From: Albugo candida
Taxonomy: Eukaryota; Oomycota; Peronosporomycetes; Albuginales
Direction of reading: 5' to 3'
Assembly: GCA_040437565.1 (NCBI GenBank)
Contig: JBDOQK010000021.1
Coordinates: forward strand, 1-64,000
Length of the DNA: 64,000 bases
In this document: positions 25,501-37,260 of the stretch, piece by piece
Numbering within the stretch: the stretch's first letter is position 1
Layout of the letters: every line of letters starts with the position of its first letter
The notes under the pieces: model-generated
Told to the model about the DNA's origin: nothing
The model's input: the letters and a program-made list of their open reading frames with translations, nothing else
Database searches by the model: none
Program-made: the position numbers and the translations under genes

Positions 25501-28500
25501 CACTGCAGAATCAATGAGAACAGGATCATTCATCAGAGATGTTGCCTGCGTATTTAGATTCACAACGCAGCCTTTCGAAAAGGCAACTGACAGAAGAGAT
25601 TTCATGCGCATTACTTTGATGTTAAAGCGGATACAAATGGTTCCCCGCTTTCCTGAATCGATAAAGTTTCTTGTCTTCTTATGCTCGAGATAGCATACAC
25701 ATGCGGAAAGCTGGTGCGCTTGTCTCTTGTCGTCTGACATTCGTACTTTGATGTGCATAATAAACACCACAGATTACTCATATTGCACGGTATTGATTCC
25801 AAGTCTACGGAAACAAATGACTCTCAATGCTATTATCCATTTGACTTTAGTTTTCCATTGAGTTTTTCCGTCAGAAGTTTCCTAAAGAATTAAGACATTA
25901 TGATGCAATCTTCTCTTTGGGTATTCCTTACGTCATTTTGATTGGATTAATCACTACAAGAAAGTTGAGTTGAATATAAGAACAGAGTGAGTGTAAGTGT
26001 TCTAAATGATTGATGTTGCTGTTTTAATTGCTGAGCCTTATTAATGAGATTCACCGCTGTTAGTTGAAGGTATCGATCGATTTTGATAGATCGCAGTGAA
26101 TAGAGGAGCGTGTCATTACAACGATTTGTAACGCTCACTATACGACTTGCGACTCTACAATTCCACCTGAAAGAGTACAACAATTACTTCTACAATTCAT
26201 TGCAAATGCATTTTCCCATACATATTGTCGACTCGAATACTTGCAGTATTATTTATAAGAACAAGACATCCAACAGCAGAATATTAGATATGGATTTCTT
26301 GCTGGAATACACTACATGTCCCTACAAGGTTTCTTAAAGTGACTGAATTACCGAGAGCTTCTCAGTTGAAGTTTCCAGCAAACTCATAAATTTTCCCACC
26401 AAACAACCACGCAGCTCCCTCTGCTTCGTCGCAGACATATGGTTGATCCCATTTATCAACTCATCGCCTTTGAGTTCCCATATGCGTCCCCTGTGACACA
26501 CACTCGGCCATGGAGATGTTTCGTATCGCAAATCTGACAAGAAACATGTCATCCAACAGAGCTGCACACCATTCAACCGTTTTGTTTGACAGTATTTCCA
26601 TTCATCAGAAGCTTTATCCATTGAGTGGTATGAGTCCCATAGACATATATTTACACGAGCAGAGTGGAGGGGGAGAGGACACAAGTGTCATGAAATGCAG
26701 TAAGATGTACATAATGACGGGCTGAACCCACTTTCAATCTGTATGGTCAGTTGAGTGAATAACAGCCCAGTACATTAGATAACTGTTTATTTCCGTTATT
26801 TCTGCCTGAAAATTATCCAGTGTGATGCACCCTCTACTAAAACATAGCGCTTATGACGGTGCGTCATAGTGTACTTCCTATCGACCATACCTAGTTCTAT
26901 CTTGGATCATTGATGCAACGTATCGCATTGTTAAGATGATCTGAAATGATGGTTTGTGATTACAAGCTTTCAAATTTGGCAATAGCAACACGTGCCTGAA
27001 AGTCACTCTCTACTTCAGTCGAACACGTTCGTATGGCCTCAGATTGCCTCAACAATTCGGTCTCTTTTGAGTCTACGAAAGTATAGGGAGTTTTCATGAT
27101 TGCATACCAAGTGCTCAAAAGCCATTGACAACTTTCATAAGCGCTCCTGGCATCATCCAGCGCTCAATAAACTCTATTACCATCATTCTTTATCCAGAAA
27201 CGTCGCTTCGCACCGTGGAAACTACATATATGAAGATTGGACCGGTGAATCTTCAGAAAGGGATATTGGAGCTGAGCTTTACCGCTCTGATAGCCAATGT
27301 TCCTCAAGTCTTGACTGATGGCAGAACACATCGATACTCTCTAATGCCAGCTATAACACTCAAGGGAAACCCATTGAGTTATACACGGATAAGGTATATC
27401 CCGTGCACTGATAATATCTAAAGTTTGCTCTTCCTCGTCTTGGATTCGTTTTTGCCGTAAAATGAATCCAATATCGGATCTATTTAGAGTTGTACCCTTC
27501 GAAGAAATGGTAATACGTAAAAGCAGTTCTCGATAGTGCTGGAAAGATGTCGCAGCATTCATTCTGATAAACAATAATGAAGAGCCCATGATGGTGAGCA
27601 TACTGTCTACTAGTATAGTTATAGCGGACTGTGTGCATGAAGAGACATCGACGCAAGGGAGACCGCACACTTGTCCAAGATTGTGTCGATACAGCCACTA
27701 ATCTCCTACCATATGGGAAAAAATATCAAAGGTTGAGAACGCGAAGTCCTAGTATAAAGCGAATCGGGTCATGTTCGAGACTGCTTCTCGACAATAGTTC
27801 TCACGACGTCTATACTGTTGTTTGCGCAGCGAGTGATAAATAGTGTAGACACACAAATTATTGACCAAAAATTTGGATTAATCACTTCGTTGATAGATTA
27901 TAGTATTAATTAATAAAATGTGGCTGATCGTGGGAGGATTCCATCCATTCAGATCTACTGTGCCAAGCATTTATAAAAAACAAGTTTTCTTTTCGGCAAT
28001 TCGCAAATGCTAGTCTATTCTCTCTCAATTAGATAAACACTAAATGTACTCACACATTGCCTTTTGGTGATTGTTGCTGTAATAGCGATCCATGCGGAAA
28101 TGAAGCTGGTACAATAGAAGTCACGAATTTGAAAATCAAATTGTTGAAAAAGTTTACGCGTGATGGGCGACCAAAATCTGGAAGAGAAACATCGCCATTT
28201 TGTGCGTAATCCACCGTTCATGATTGGTGGGATACATGACCGGTGTACATTTTCTTGCTTCGTGTAGTCAAAAGCCCTACCCTCTAACCCACACACTGAC
28301 TTCTCTTGCCCTTTATTCAGTTGCCAACAATCGCGAATGCGCAACTGCTTACTACTGTACATGCAATATTTGCTGGCAGTTTCGGAATAAAGTAACCATC
28401 AACATGTCGCAAGAGATATATACACGATTCCTGAGCGATCCGACCCGAAAATGAAATTTTGTTAAAAAAAAGAAAGAAAAAAAGTAAAGTGAGCAAGAAC

Positions 28501-28530
28501 ACCATGCACAGTCGATCTTGTGACGTTGGA
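19551..28530. other. Long stretch without a confident gene; a few coding-like frames
   Basis: About 9 kb without a gene I can name. Coding-like but unassigned frames: minus 20631-20834 (ISFAAEVSNPDILSNSTLEP); minus 23122-23508, ending in a hydrophobic segment (TIFVAFIFIFLSILATMVSC); minus 23753-23956, with ERLETTSVQLGEEMLDWAW followed by a membrane-like stretch LLIFLAWLSFVICWMLYFTF, which could be the last exon of a membrane protein; plus 24723-24905, starting MGIETDTRAIWIPFNGG; minus 25447-25770 with four cysteines; minus 26334-26684; and plus 27125-27421. No repeats or retroelement motifs were recognised. Small introns of 45-60 nt, as seen elsewhere in the window, could join some of these frames. 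Confidence 0.3.
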
Positions 28531-28539
28531 ATGAGATAC

Positions 28540-28684
28540 CCAATCCACACACCAATCAGAAAGGAGTTTTGGAAGGCGAAACCAGCGAACCGACAGCACG
28601 CTGTGCTACTTCACCCAATCAGAACATCCCATTGCATTTTATTTATCCAATCACACCTCCCTCCTCTTCTAATTGGTATAAAAG
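28540..28684 (+). promoter_or_regulatory. CCAAT-box cluster with a TATA box
   Basis: CCAAT occurs at 28540, 28552, 28615 and 28647, and inverted as ATTGG at 28672, directly before TATAAAAG at 28677-28684. Five CCAAT motifs within 140 bp ending in a TATA box look like a real promoter. It is about 400 bp before the ATG of the BTB gene, so it may drive a longer leader, a distal start site or an unseen short transcript. Confidence 0.45.
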
Positions 28685-28978
28685 ATGAAAAAGCGACCCA
28701 GAGTGCTGTCAATTTTACGGCCGCTACAAAGCATTTAATGCGCAATGTTTATGGATTAGGAGGCTCCTTCACGTCCTTTTTATACAATTCTTTCCAAAAA
28801 CTACAAGATTTTTGAACTTTGCATACTTACAATCATTTCCTTTTCCTCCGCATCATCTGATCCTTGACTTTTTTGTTCTACATACCACGCAATCGTGCCA
28901 AGCTATCCACAAAAAGGAAAAGAGTGCTTTTTCGTACGCCAACCTTTCTTTCTTTTTTATGTTATCTCAACATCGACC

Positions 28979-28994
28979 CTCATTCTCCAAATTT
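28979..28994 (+). promoter_or_regulatory. Oomycete Inr/FPR-like element of the BTB gene
   Basis: CTCATTCTCCAAATTT matches the oomycete initiator plus flanking element (GCTCATTYYNCAWTTT) almost throughout, with a one-base shift near its end. It lies about 85-100 nt upstream of ATG 29081, the expected distance, and so supports that start. Confidence 0.6.
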
Positions 28995-29080
28995 CCACGC
29001 AACGATCACATCGTCCTTCTCCACGCGACCATCACTCTCGCGATATTCCCATTTTAATTCAACTCTTTAATCAGTATTCA

Positions 29081-30664
29081 ATGCAGCGGAAACTTCGTAA
29101 AGCTTGTTCTCTTCCTTCATGCAACCAGCGAATCGGACAGTGTATGCACTGCACTTGCGACGGCCGATGCGGGCAACATGAACCTGGGATGTGTGGTGTG
29201 TCGAGGGAAGGTAATGGGAAAGCGTGCAAGCAAATCGGATGCACAAGAGATGCAAAGTGTTTACACAGCACGCGCGCGACTTGTTGTCAATGCCGGAATC
29301 TCATTGCTACAAAATCATCGTCAGCGACAAATGCCGCGCTTTTGGATCGGAATCGGCAAAAGCGACGTGCGATGGCGATGAAAAGCTCCAAGATACATCC
29401 GTCCCAATCGATCAAACTCTTGGATGATTATCCGATCAAAAAAGCGAAATGCATGGAGACAAACTATTGGAATCAAGCCAACCAGGTGATTGAATATAAC
29501 GCATGTGATTCAGCACCGTACATGGACGATATTTTGGAGCTGTTAGCGCTGGATATGGAGGATCTGTCCAATGACACTGATATTTCACATGCAGAACATC
29601 AAGATCACGTTCAGGCGACACCTTCGATGACTTCAAGACGCCGGTCAGAATCGCCTCCTTCATTATGGGAATGCGAAGCGTGGCAAGAACGCAAATCTAG
29701 CTGTAATCTTGTAATTGTAGTGGATAATATTCAGTTCTTTGTCCACAAAGTGCCCATTTTGACAGAAAGCAAGACACTTGAACGTATTGGAGCGTCCAAG
29801 GCTGGATCAAACTGCAATGATGATATCGATGGAACCGTCCCAGTCATCCATGTGCCTTCAGCGTTTCCCGGTGATGCGCATTTATTTGAGCAGTTGTGTA
29901 TATATTGGTATACTGGTATACTTCCGGCTTCCTTACTGACATCCACAACTTGCTGTTGTTCACTCAACAAACTCCCAATATTGATTGCTGCGATGGAGTT
30001 TTTGGAAGTGAATGACAAAGTTCAAACACGAGTTCGTAATTTGCTGAATGTCGTCACCAAAGACCAAAAGTTGGAGCCAGTGGTATGCTTTATGAATCAC
30101 ATTTACGACCTTACGCTTGCTGGTGCGATGGTAACCACACCAGCTATCCAAGAATTGATCAACAGTTGTATGCAAGCACTGAGCCAAAAAGTGCAGTTTC
30201 TCACTGTGAATGACATTACAGTGCTTCTGACACTTCCGAACGAGATTTTTAGCTTGGTTGTTCAGGACATGATGAATCGATCGAATGAGATTACGGATCA
30301 GAATCTAGCTCGAATGTTGAAAGAAGGAAGATTGACGAAAAACTCTTTGGCAAATTGGAATTCAGAGTTGAATGAGATACATGACTCAGCTGTTCAAGAC
30401 ACGATCGAGACCTGTTTTATGGAAACCAATTGGGGAGCATCCTGTGCCGAAAACTTGTTGCAGTCACCTTCGGGTATCGACATGTCTTTTTTTAAGAATA
30501 ATTACGGCTTACAATCGCCTCCACCGACTTACTTGGACACGGATCAATCACCCACACGTCCTATTCCATTTTACAGCGGATCGAACTGGGCTCATGATAC
30601 GTCTTTTGCAAGTGCCAATCGCATGGTCGAATTCAGTAATTTAGAGGGTGCTTTTGCAGTATGA
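29081..30664 (+). CDS. Cys-rich N-terminus plus BTB/POZ-domain protein
   Basis: A single open frame gives 527 residues from ATG 29081. The frame runs further upstream, but without another ATG, and the Inr element supports this start. Residues 9-71 hold 13 cysteines with several His (SCNQRIGQCMHCTCDGRC...CTRDAKCLHSTRATCCQCRN), probably a zinc-binding module; RNRQKRR at 90-96 is a likely nuclear signal. After an acidic linker, about 205-325 reads as a BTB/POZ fold: NLVIVVDNIQFFVHKVPILTE, then FEQLCIYWYTG and LPILIAAMEFLEV, close to plant NPH3-type BTB proteins. About 335-450 is helical in look. BTB proteins usually dimerise and can serve as cullin-3 adaptors; that role here is inference. No introns, signal peptide or membrane segments. 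Followed by a poly(A) signal at 30801. Confidence 0.75.
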   Translation: MQRKLRKACSLPSCNQRIGQCMHCTCDGRCGQHEPGMCGVSREGNGKACKQIGCTRDAKCLHSTRATCCQCRNLIATKSSSATNAALLDRNRQKRRAMAMKSSKIHPSQSIKLLDDYPIKKAKCMETNYWNQANQVIEYNACDSAPYMDDILELLALDMEDLSNDTDISHAEHQDHVQATPSMTSRRRSESPPSLWECEAWQERKSSCNLVIVVDNIQFFVHKVPILTESKTLERIGASKAGSNCNDDIDGTVPVIHVPSAFPGDAHLFEQLCIYWYTGILPASLLTSTTCCCSLNKLPILIAAMEFLEVNDKVQTRVRNLLNVVTKDQKLEPVVCFMNHIYDLTLAGAMVTTPAIQELINSCMQALSQKVQFLTVNDITVLLTLPNEIFSLVVQDMMNRSNEITDQNLARMLKEGRLTKNSLANWNSELNEIHDSAVQDTIETCFMETNWGASCAENLLQSPSGIDMSFFKNNYGLQSPPPTYLDTDQSPTRPIPFYSGSNWAHDTSFASANRMVEFSNLEGAFAV

Positions 30665-30800
30665 TATGATTATGAACCGTTGCGGATGGTGAAAGCGGTG
30701 TACTTATATGGAGGATGAATGAACGTGTAGTGAATGCGGACGCGTACTTTTTGGTTTTATTTTCATTTAAAATGTGATTTATTGATTGTATATTTACCTG

Positions 30801-30806
30801 AATAAA
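30801..30806 (+). terminator. Poly(A) signal AATAAA
   Basis: AATAAA lies 137 bp after the stop codon of the BTB gene, followed by a T-rich stretch, a plausible 3' end for that transcript. Confidence 0.55.
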
Positions 30807-30809
30807 GAT

Positions 30810-32207
30810 TTTGTTTATTCGAGAATTTATTTGCGCGTGCATTGACAACCACTTTGATCGAACAAGTACCGTGGACGATTCTATTAGAGGTATGTATTGG
30901 TGTAGAGCGTGAGAGTTGCGATTATTATTGACATGAAATTAAAAACTTAGTAGCATCATACGTGTTAGCATAGGAATCGCGCTTCTTTACTGCTTTCTTT
31001 AACCAATTGGTGAGTTTGATATCAAAAATTATCAGCTTTGCCTACATCTGTAAATTAAAATGTTACCTTGACTTGATGCTGATTATCTGCAGGACGTTGT
31101 TACTTTGCATTCTCAGCAAAGATAACCAGCTAGATGTAGGCCAGGCTGCACCAGGGAAACGGGTACTGATAGCGTCAAGGATGAAATCATTGAATCAGAA
31201 TCTAGACTGTTCATCTTTTCTTTTAAAAAAAATTAACATGAACANNNNNNNNNNNNNNNNNNNNNNNNNNNNNNNNNNNNNNNNNNNNNNNNNNNNNNNN
31301 NNNNNNNNNNNNNNNNNNNNNNNNNNNNNNNNNNNNNNNNNNNNACAATATAAATATTTAAATTAACTTTAGAATTTTTTTTTATTTCAAAGTTTTGTCT
31401 GAATCGTCTGGATCAACAACAAGTAAAAGGCAGCAGCAGAAACAATTGAAATCAAAAACTACATGTGAGTGCCGCTATCGATACTACTCATTGCGTCACT
31501 GGATCAGAATATTTTTTCTTGCTCATAGTCATTCATCAGTAATCTGAATCGAGAACAAAAGATAAAAGCGTCTTATACACGTTTTATTTCAAAGACAGAC
31601 TCTGTGATCCGTGCAAATACGAAGACAACTACCACAACTAAAAGTCGATTGTTACATTTCTTTATGCTTAGATTACGGTATAGCCCGTGCACCACTCGGT
31701 AATATAGTACGCGATACTTGTCGCTATTCGAATAATTGTAAATAACGGCTTTATCCAAACGCGAATCTCCCCTAATCCCAAATCAATAAAACATTTTGCC
31801 GAGTAGTTCACTGCAACTACTCCTTTGCGCTTGTGATAAAACAAGTGATTCTCATGATTGTCGTCAGTTACTTATCTGTTAGAAATCGACACTTAATGAC
31901 ACTTCTGCCTCTTTACAGTAAATTTCATAAAGCAAGATGATGCATACGGTAAGGTTTTCTTCAGTCTAGCGTAACTGTAAGCAATTTTTGACGACATCCA
32001 AAGCTACGATTAATCAAAAATTATGGGCGACTTTAAATATATCGAATAATACTTCCCCTGGAATATTACGCAGTGGATGCGATTTTTTACTTGCGAGTCA
32101 TAAAATAAACATCGCAGCATAATGATAAATAAGAGGGCAACCAAGAGAAGCTCTCCCTTTTCTTTCCGCCGCTTGCAATAGATCCGCTACTACAAAGATA
32201 GCTTACC
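30810..32207. other. No supported gene; gap 31245-31344
   Basis: AT-rich sequence with homopolymer runs beside a 100-N gap that has no duplicated flanks. Short frames only. Confidence 0.5.
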
Positions 32208-33569
32208 TTCTCCACTGAGACATGACAGCATCTTCAAATCGGCTCAAAGCGTATCTTCCAGCGGTTTCTACGACTATTAGAATCTTTCCTCATGTGCGAA
32301 TGTAGGATATTTACTCACTTGTGGCTGCTTCCTCCTTTTATTTTGATTCTATCTTTTCAATACCGAACAAGCGACCTATTTACGTCACCTTCCTTGCCAG
32401 CCGCGCCGAAATATCCTTTGGTCTCAGTCAAGGACGAACGGAAATACTCCGCGTACTCTCAAGGAGACATCTATACGCACGAAGGAAGCTTCCTCCGTTA
32501 TGCGCTGTGGACTTGAGCTTAAATATCTATCGTTTTCAATAGAAGTTCAATGTCTAGTATCAACTTTAATGCCTTTACTCGGCAACTACGCTTCGTTTCT
32601 ACTAACTCCTTATCACGTCAATTTATCTACAAAGAGAAGAGATTTTGCTTCCAAGATGGGTTTCGGTCGACATGTTGCTTCCCTAAGACATGTGACGCTT
32701 CTGCAGATTTGTCTTCTATGTAATTTATATGCAGAATGGTAGTTGACATTTATCTTAGAAGCAACATCCCTTCGAAGGCCGTTGAACATCGTAGCGTCTC
32801 CCTCGAACAAGCCTCCCATTTAGCGTACAGCTTCGCAANNNNNNNNNNNNNNNNNNNNNNNNNNNNNNNNNNNNNNNNNNNNNNNNNNNNNNNNNNNNNN
32901 NNNNNNNNNNNNNNNNNNNNNNNNNNNNNNNNNNNNNNTTCTCCACTGAGACATGACAGCATCTTCAAATCGGCTCAAAGCGTATCTTCCAGCGGTTTCT
33001 ACGACTATTAGAATCTTTCCTCATGTGCGAATGTAGGATATTTACTCACTTGTGGCTGCTTCCTCCTTTTATTTTGATTCTATCTTTTCAATACCGAACA
33101 AGCGACCTATTTACGTCACCTTCCTTGCCAGCCGCGCCGAAATATCCTTTGGTCTCAGTCAAGGACGAACGGAAATACTCCGCGTACTCTCAAGGAGACA
33201 TCTATACGCACGAAGGAAGCTTCCTCCGTTATGCGCTGTGGACTTGAGCTTAAATATCTATCGTTTTCAATAGAAGTTCAATGTCTAGTATCAACTTTAA
33301 TGCCTTTACTCGGCAACTACGCTTCGTTTCTACTAACTCCTTATCACGTCAATTTATCTACAAAGAGAAGAGATTTTGCTTCCAAGATGGGTTTCGGTCG
33401 ACATGTTGCTTCCCTAAGACATGTGACGCTTCTGCAGATTTGTCTTCTATGTAATTTATATGCAGAATGGTAGTTGACATTTATCTTAGAAGCAACATCC
33501 CTTCGAAGGCCGTTGAACATCGTAGCGTCTCCCTCGAACAAGCCTCCCATTTAGCGTACAGCTTCGCAA
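32208..33569. other. Assembly gap 32839-32938 with 631-bp duplicated flanks
   Basis: 32208-32838 is repeated at 32939-33569 across 100 N with no difference that I can see. A plus frame inside (LASRAEISFGLSQGRTEILR, then VLSRRHLYARRKLPP) faintly resembles the DNA-binding part of Tc1-type transposases, but there is no DDE domain or terminal repeat, so I do not call an element. The duplication is most likely an unmerged contig overlap. Confidence 0.8.
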
Positions 33570-34685
33570 TTGTGCTCAATAGAGTTTGCTTATCTCCGCA
33601 GTGATGATGCACCTCTTGATCGCTCGGATTGTCTATGTTTCCTCCAATGTTTCCGCTTGCTTCTCATCTTAGACCACCACATAAAGATAAAGCTTCAATC
33701 TACCAATCGACCTCCTCCTGATCAAATGAAAATGCACACTATTATAGCGAGTCTAGTCATACTTCCAAGTGTATGAGTCAACAGCACGACAACCAGATTG
33801 TAGAAAGGATTCGTATGTATCATCGTGATAGAGGAATAGGTCAGTACTCTTGAAATACTACTTCTTAAGCTCCAAAATCCCATCGTAGTGAGTGCTGGCA
33901 CGATACTGATGCGTTGACCAAAAAAATGTCACAAGTACGCTTGTATTCTGTTGCTATTGACTCTCCAGCTTCGAATATGATACTGAATAGTGGAAGAACG
34001 AAATAAGTACAAAGAAGTTTCCATAGCCTATCTGTTCTCGCTTTGGTGTCTGTATGACTGTCAAAACCAACTCAGATTGATTTGGCCCCTCTTTCCCCCC
34101 TGAACTCTAATCATTTGAAGGAGTTGCTTCATATCTAGATCCTGGAACTTGACATAAATACCATCCCAAACCCTGATGTGAATTTGGTTAATCATGCAGC
34201 TCACTAGTGCGGTGCCCCAAGACTTAAATATTAGGCTGGGAGAAAAAAGTAGCCCTTCAATTATCGAAACGTACTTAATCACTACGATATATGACTTGCA
34301 TCGGCAAAATACCAAGCTGTCGGTACTTCCTCCTTTTAACCATATCTTTGATTCCCACTATATTTATTCTAGTAATGTTACATGAACTTTAGTCCCAGAA
34401 TAATTAGTGCCTTCGTGTGTGGCTCGTCCATTTCTTGTGTCATCACGTGAAGTATATGGAGAACTGCTCCAACCATTCAATTCTCCCTTCGAATGGTTCG
34501 TATCGTCAGAAAAATGTGGCACTATAAATCCGAACCCGAGAGAAATTATTTGACGAATTCAGAGATCATTGATGGGGGGTCATGGGCTCTACAGCTTTCG
34601 TGGCCAACTCAGCTGATAAATATAAACGAAATCAAAAGAAGTCTACTAGATTTGATCCAAATTCCCTGCTTCAGAAGAACAGGTT
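33570..34685. other. No supported gene
   Basis: Short frames on both strands without motifs. The following LINE may extend back into the last few hundred bases. Confidence 0.4.
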
Positions 34686-34689
34686 CGTC

Positions 34690-35754
34690 GCTCGACTCGT
34701 TTAAGTACGACCGAGATGGCGGTAGCCCTCAAGTACATGCTGAGTAGTTCTTCTCCAGGTATGGATGGACTACCAGATGCATCGTATCAGATTTATACGG
34801 AAACGTTTTGTGAAAGTGTGAAGATGAGGTTCGAATATCAGCTCGACAGAGGCATCTTACTTCAAGCCCAACGTCACTTGAAAATCACCACGAAAGACCA
34901 CCTGGCAACTATCGACGTGTCCCACTAATTTTCGCCGAAGTAAAAGTACTTTCAGAACTGTGAGCACATCGATTGCAACGCTTTTTGCCAAAATTGACGC
35001 ATCAAAATCAAAAAGGTTTTGTGGGAGGAAGTTTGATGCATCACCACATTCGACATCTCACTGACATACAACACTTGGTCACGCGTTGAGAGGAGGAACC
35101 GTATGCGATTTTGGTCCACTTTGAAAAGCTTATGATCGAGTCAACTGGCCGTAAATGCTAGTTCGCCATTTGTACCACATCATAAAGGCGCATTAGATGT
35201 TTAGTGGCAATATGACACCGTCCATTGCACCACAACGTGGAGCGAAACAAAGCGATCCTCTCTCAGCATTAGTTTTTCTGATGACGATCGAGCCTTTGGA
35301 AAATCTACTTCGCAAACACGAAGAACATCGATTTCTGATCAATGGCATGACTGTCGCAACTGATATTTTGTGCCGACGATTCGACATTGCTTTCAGAAAC
35401 ACCAAATGATGTTTTGGCTCAACTCCAACGCGTTTCAAGGCTATTGCGATGGATCTGATGCAAAGCTCAACTTGAGCAAACCATCCTTGCTCTCTTAAAT
35501 CAGACCATGCCGTGTCCACGTATTCCCAATTTGACCATAATGGTTCCGGAGGATTCGGTCAAGTATTTGAGTATTCCTTCCGGCCAGAAACCGACTCATT
35601 CGATGGTATTTCAACTATGGACAAGCGTTTTTTAATGTCTGTGGCGTTACACGAGGCACGTGGACATACCAGCAGAGACTATTCGACAGTGACAGTCGAT
35701 GCTAAATCTCGTTGTACTTGGTTGGACACATCTGAAAGTTTCGACGAACGTCTA
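34690..35754 (+). mobile_element. Degraded L1-like LINE (reverse transcriptase region)
   Basis: Translated pieces keep reverse transcriptase landmarks in order: ALKYMLSSSSPGMDGLPDAS near 34720, matching the SPGPDG.P motif; a KQSDPLSALVFLMTIEPL segment near 35235, matching RQGDPLSPLLFNLAIEPL; and an IEPLENLLRK tail. Stops and frame changes interrupt the reading many times, so it is a dead copy. A further homologous block (from ACCATGCCGTGTCCACGTAT near 35505 on) is also found at 50938-51240, which shows a repeat family. A 100-N gap at 35755-35854 without duplicated flanks cuts the 3' part; 35855-35979 after the gap is open (ERPMWFRYDQELDYEAATRN) and may belong to it. Confidence 0.75.
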
Positions 35755-36339
35755 NNNNNNNNNNNNNNNNNNNNNNNNNNNNNNNNNNNNNNNNNNNNNN
35801 NNNNNNNNNNNNNNNNNNNNNNNNNNNNNNNNNNNNNNNNNNNNNNNNNNNNNNTGGAACGCCCGATGTGGTTCCGCTACGACCAAGAATTAGATTATGA
35901 AGCTGCTACTCGTAATGTGACTACGCGAACCGTTTGGTACAATCTTAACGTGGAGAGCGAACCGCCTCAGAAATTTTGAAAAGCGTTCTCTACAGCTTTT
36001 CAAATCCAAACTTTTCAAGAGTTGTTCGACACTGTGAGACATGGCCAATGGTGGGAGCTTTTGGCGACCAATACTACAACGGCAAAGAGCTGATTACATG
36101 AATATAGCTGAAGAAAACTTTCACCATCCAAAATCAACCAGGAGTTATCCGTTGTCGTCGGGTCAGTCATCACAGGAGAGAGAGAACGACGCAGTGGAAG
36201 CGTGTCCTTCCAATTCTTGTAGATTTTGAGTTTTTTGCGGCCTTTCGGACGTTTTCAGGGCGATCTCGTTTCTGATTTTAAAAAGATATTCCCCCCGCCA
36301 TTATAGTATGGACGCAGCCTTTGTGTGGGGAAGTGGATT

Positions 36340-37260
36340 CCAATCAACATCATTTTCTCGAGTACGATCACACGGCACAAATACGAAGGCAGCTAATTCG
36401 TTCTTAGGATCCGTTTTCTTATCCCGACCACGTGTTGAAAGCATATTGCATGTGCAATTGCGCCAACACTTCTACCGGCACGGTAAGAATATCAGCAAAG
36501 TATATTAGATTTATGGATTGATTGCAAGCGGTGACACTGCACTACGTCTGAATCGATCGGAATCTTCGTTTTTTATCATCGATTAGCAACTCTGACGGTT
36601 ACAGAACTTTCCATGATCTACACTACGTTTGGTTTGTCATGGATTTCATTACAGTATCTATATGGCTCTCCAACTACCTTTCTTATCTATCATGAGCCCC
36701 TGACGGTGTGAATATCACCAAAGTCTGACTTCGAACTTAGGTAGGAAGATATTTCTCAAGCGTTTTGCTTGGGTAGGCTCAAACTGCTGTCCGCACTGCC
36801 GGGGATAAAAATAGGCAGGGGATCCACTCGATCAAACGACTAAGATGGGACAGACCCGATCTACACCACGTTCAGTACACTCTTTCGGTATTTTCGAATA
36901 CAGTGTTCTGATCAGACGAACGTATTCGGCTTCCATAGGTGTTGTGAAAACTCGCAACGCGAGAATCATTCGGTAAACTTTCCGTTGTCGAAGACCATTG
37001 CTACAGGCAAGTAGAAATGCAAGTGCAACTAAGATATTAGTCTTACTTGCATGGCTACGTTCAGCCTAATGTGGCGGAGACCAGTTTGCACAACACCGTG
37101 CTTCTACAGCTCTACATAATTTACACTCTCAACCCAGTCTCGTATTCTAGTGATTTTGATGCGACCGCAATACAGGAATATCAACGAAAAGACATACCAT
37201 CATCTCTCACATGTACTGATATTATGCTTGCATAGTGCTAACGTACACTAGGTAAGCGAC
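36340..37260 (+). mobile_element. Ty3/Gypsy gag-region fossil (copy B), with a SINE inside
   Basis: From 36858 the DNA runs parallel to copy A: CTACACCACGTTCAGT here and CTACACCACGTTTAGTGCG there, then AGACGAACG.ATTCGGCT, GGCAAGT.GAAATGCAAGTG and ATCAACGA(A/G)AAGACATA. It is older or more diverged than copy A, broken, and without a complete frame. The upstream part to about 36570 carries the other side of the SINE insertion. The copy is partly repeated after the gap at 37625. Confidence 0.65.
36631..36857 (-). mobile_element. tRNA-derived SINE, copy 2 (about 227 bp)
   Basis: The plus strand reads CATGGATTTCATTACA at one end and shares GTGTGAATATCACC, AAGTCTGACTT and CTTGGGTAGGCTCAAACTG with the better preserved SINE at 40648-40887. 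It is flanked by GATCTACACTACGTTT (36615-36630) and GATCTACACCACGTTC (36858-36873), a 16-bp target duplication with two differences. The tRNA-like head is decayed. Confidence 0.8.

Noticed and set aside
25447-25770. Cys-containing minus frame as another CCG relative
   Set aside because: CVCYLEHKK...FI recalls the effector's CY.Q...FI block, but the match is too weak and no signal peptide or CX2CX5G is present.
28895-29080. N-terminal extension of the BTB protein
   Set aside because: The upstream open frame has no ATG before 29081 and the Inr-like site lies inside it.
29081-29300. CMHC...G in the BTB protein as another CCG effector motif
   Set aside because: The spacing is not CX2CX5G, there is no signal peptide, and the region is a dense Cys module followed by a nuclear signal and BTB domain.
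32321-32542. Tc1/mariner-like DNA-binding motif (LSQGRTEILR, then SRRHLYARR)
   Set aside because: Only a faint resemblance to the helix-turn-helix part; no DDE catalytic domain and no terminal inverted repeats nearby.
32208-33569. Tandem gene duplication of 631 bp
   Set aside because: The two halves look identical and meet at a 100-N gap; the same pattern occurs at most gaps, so it is an assembly artefact.
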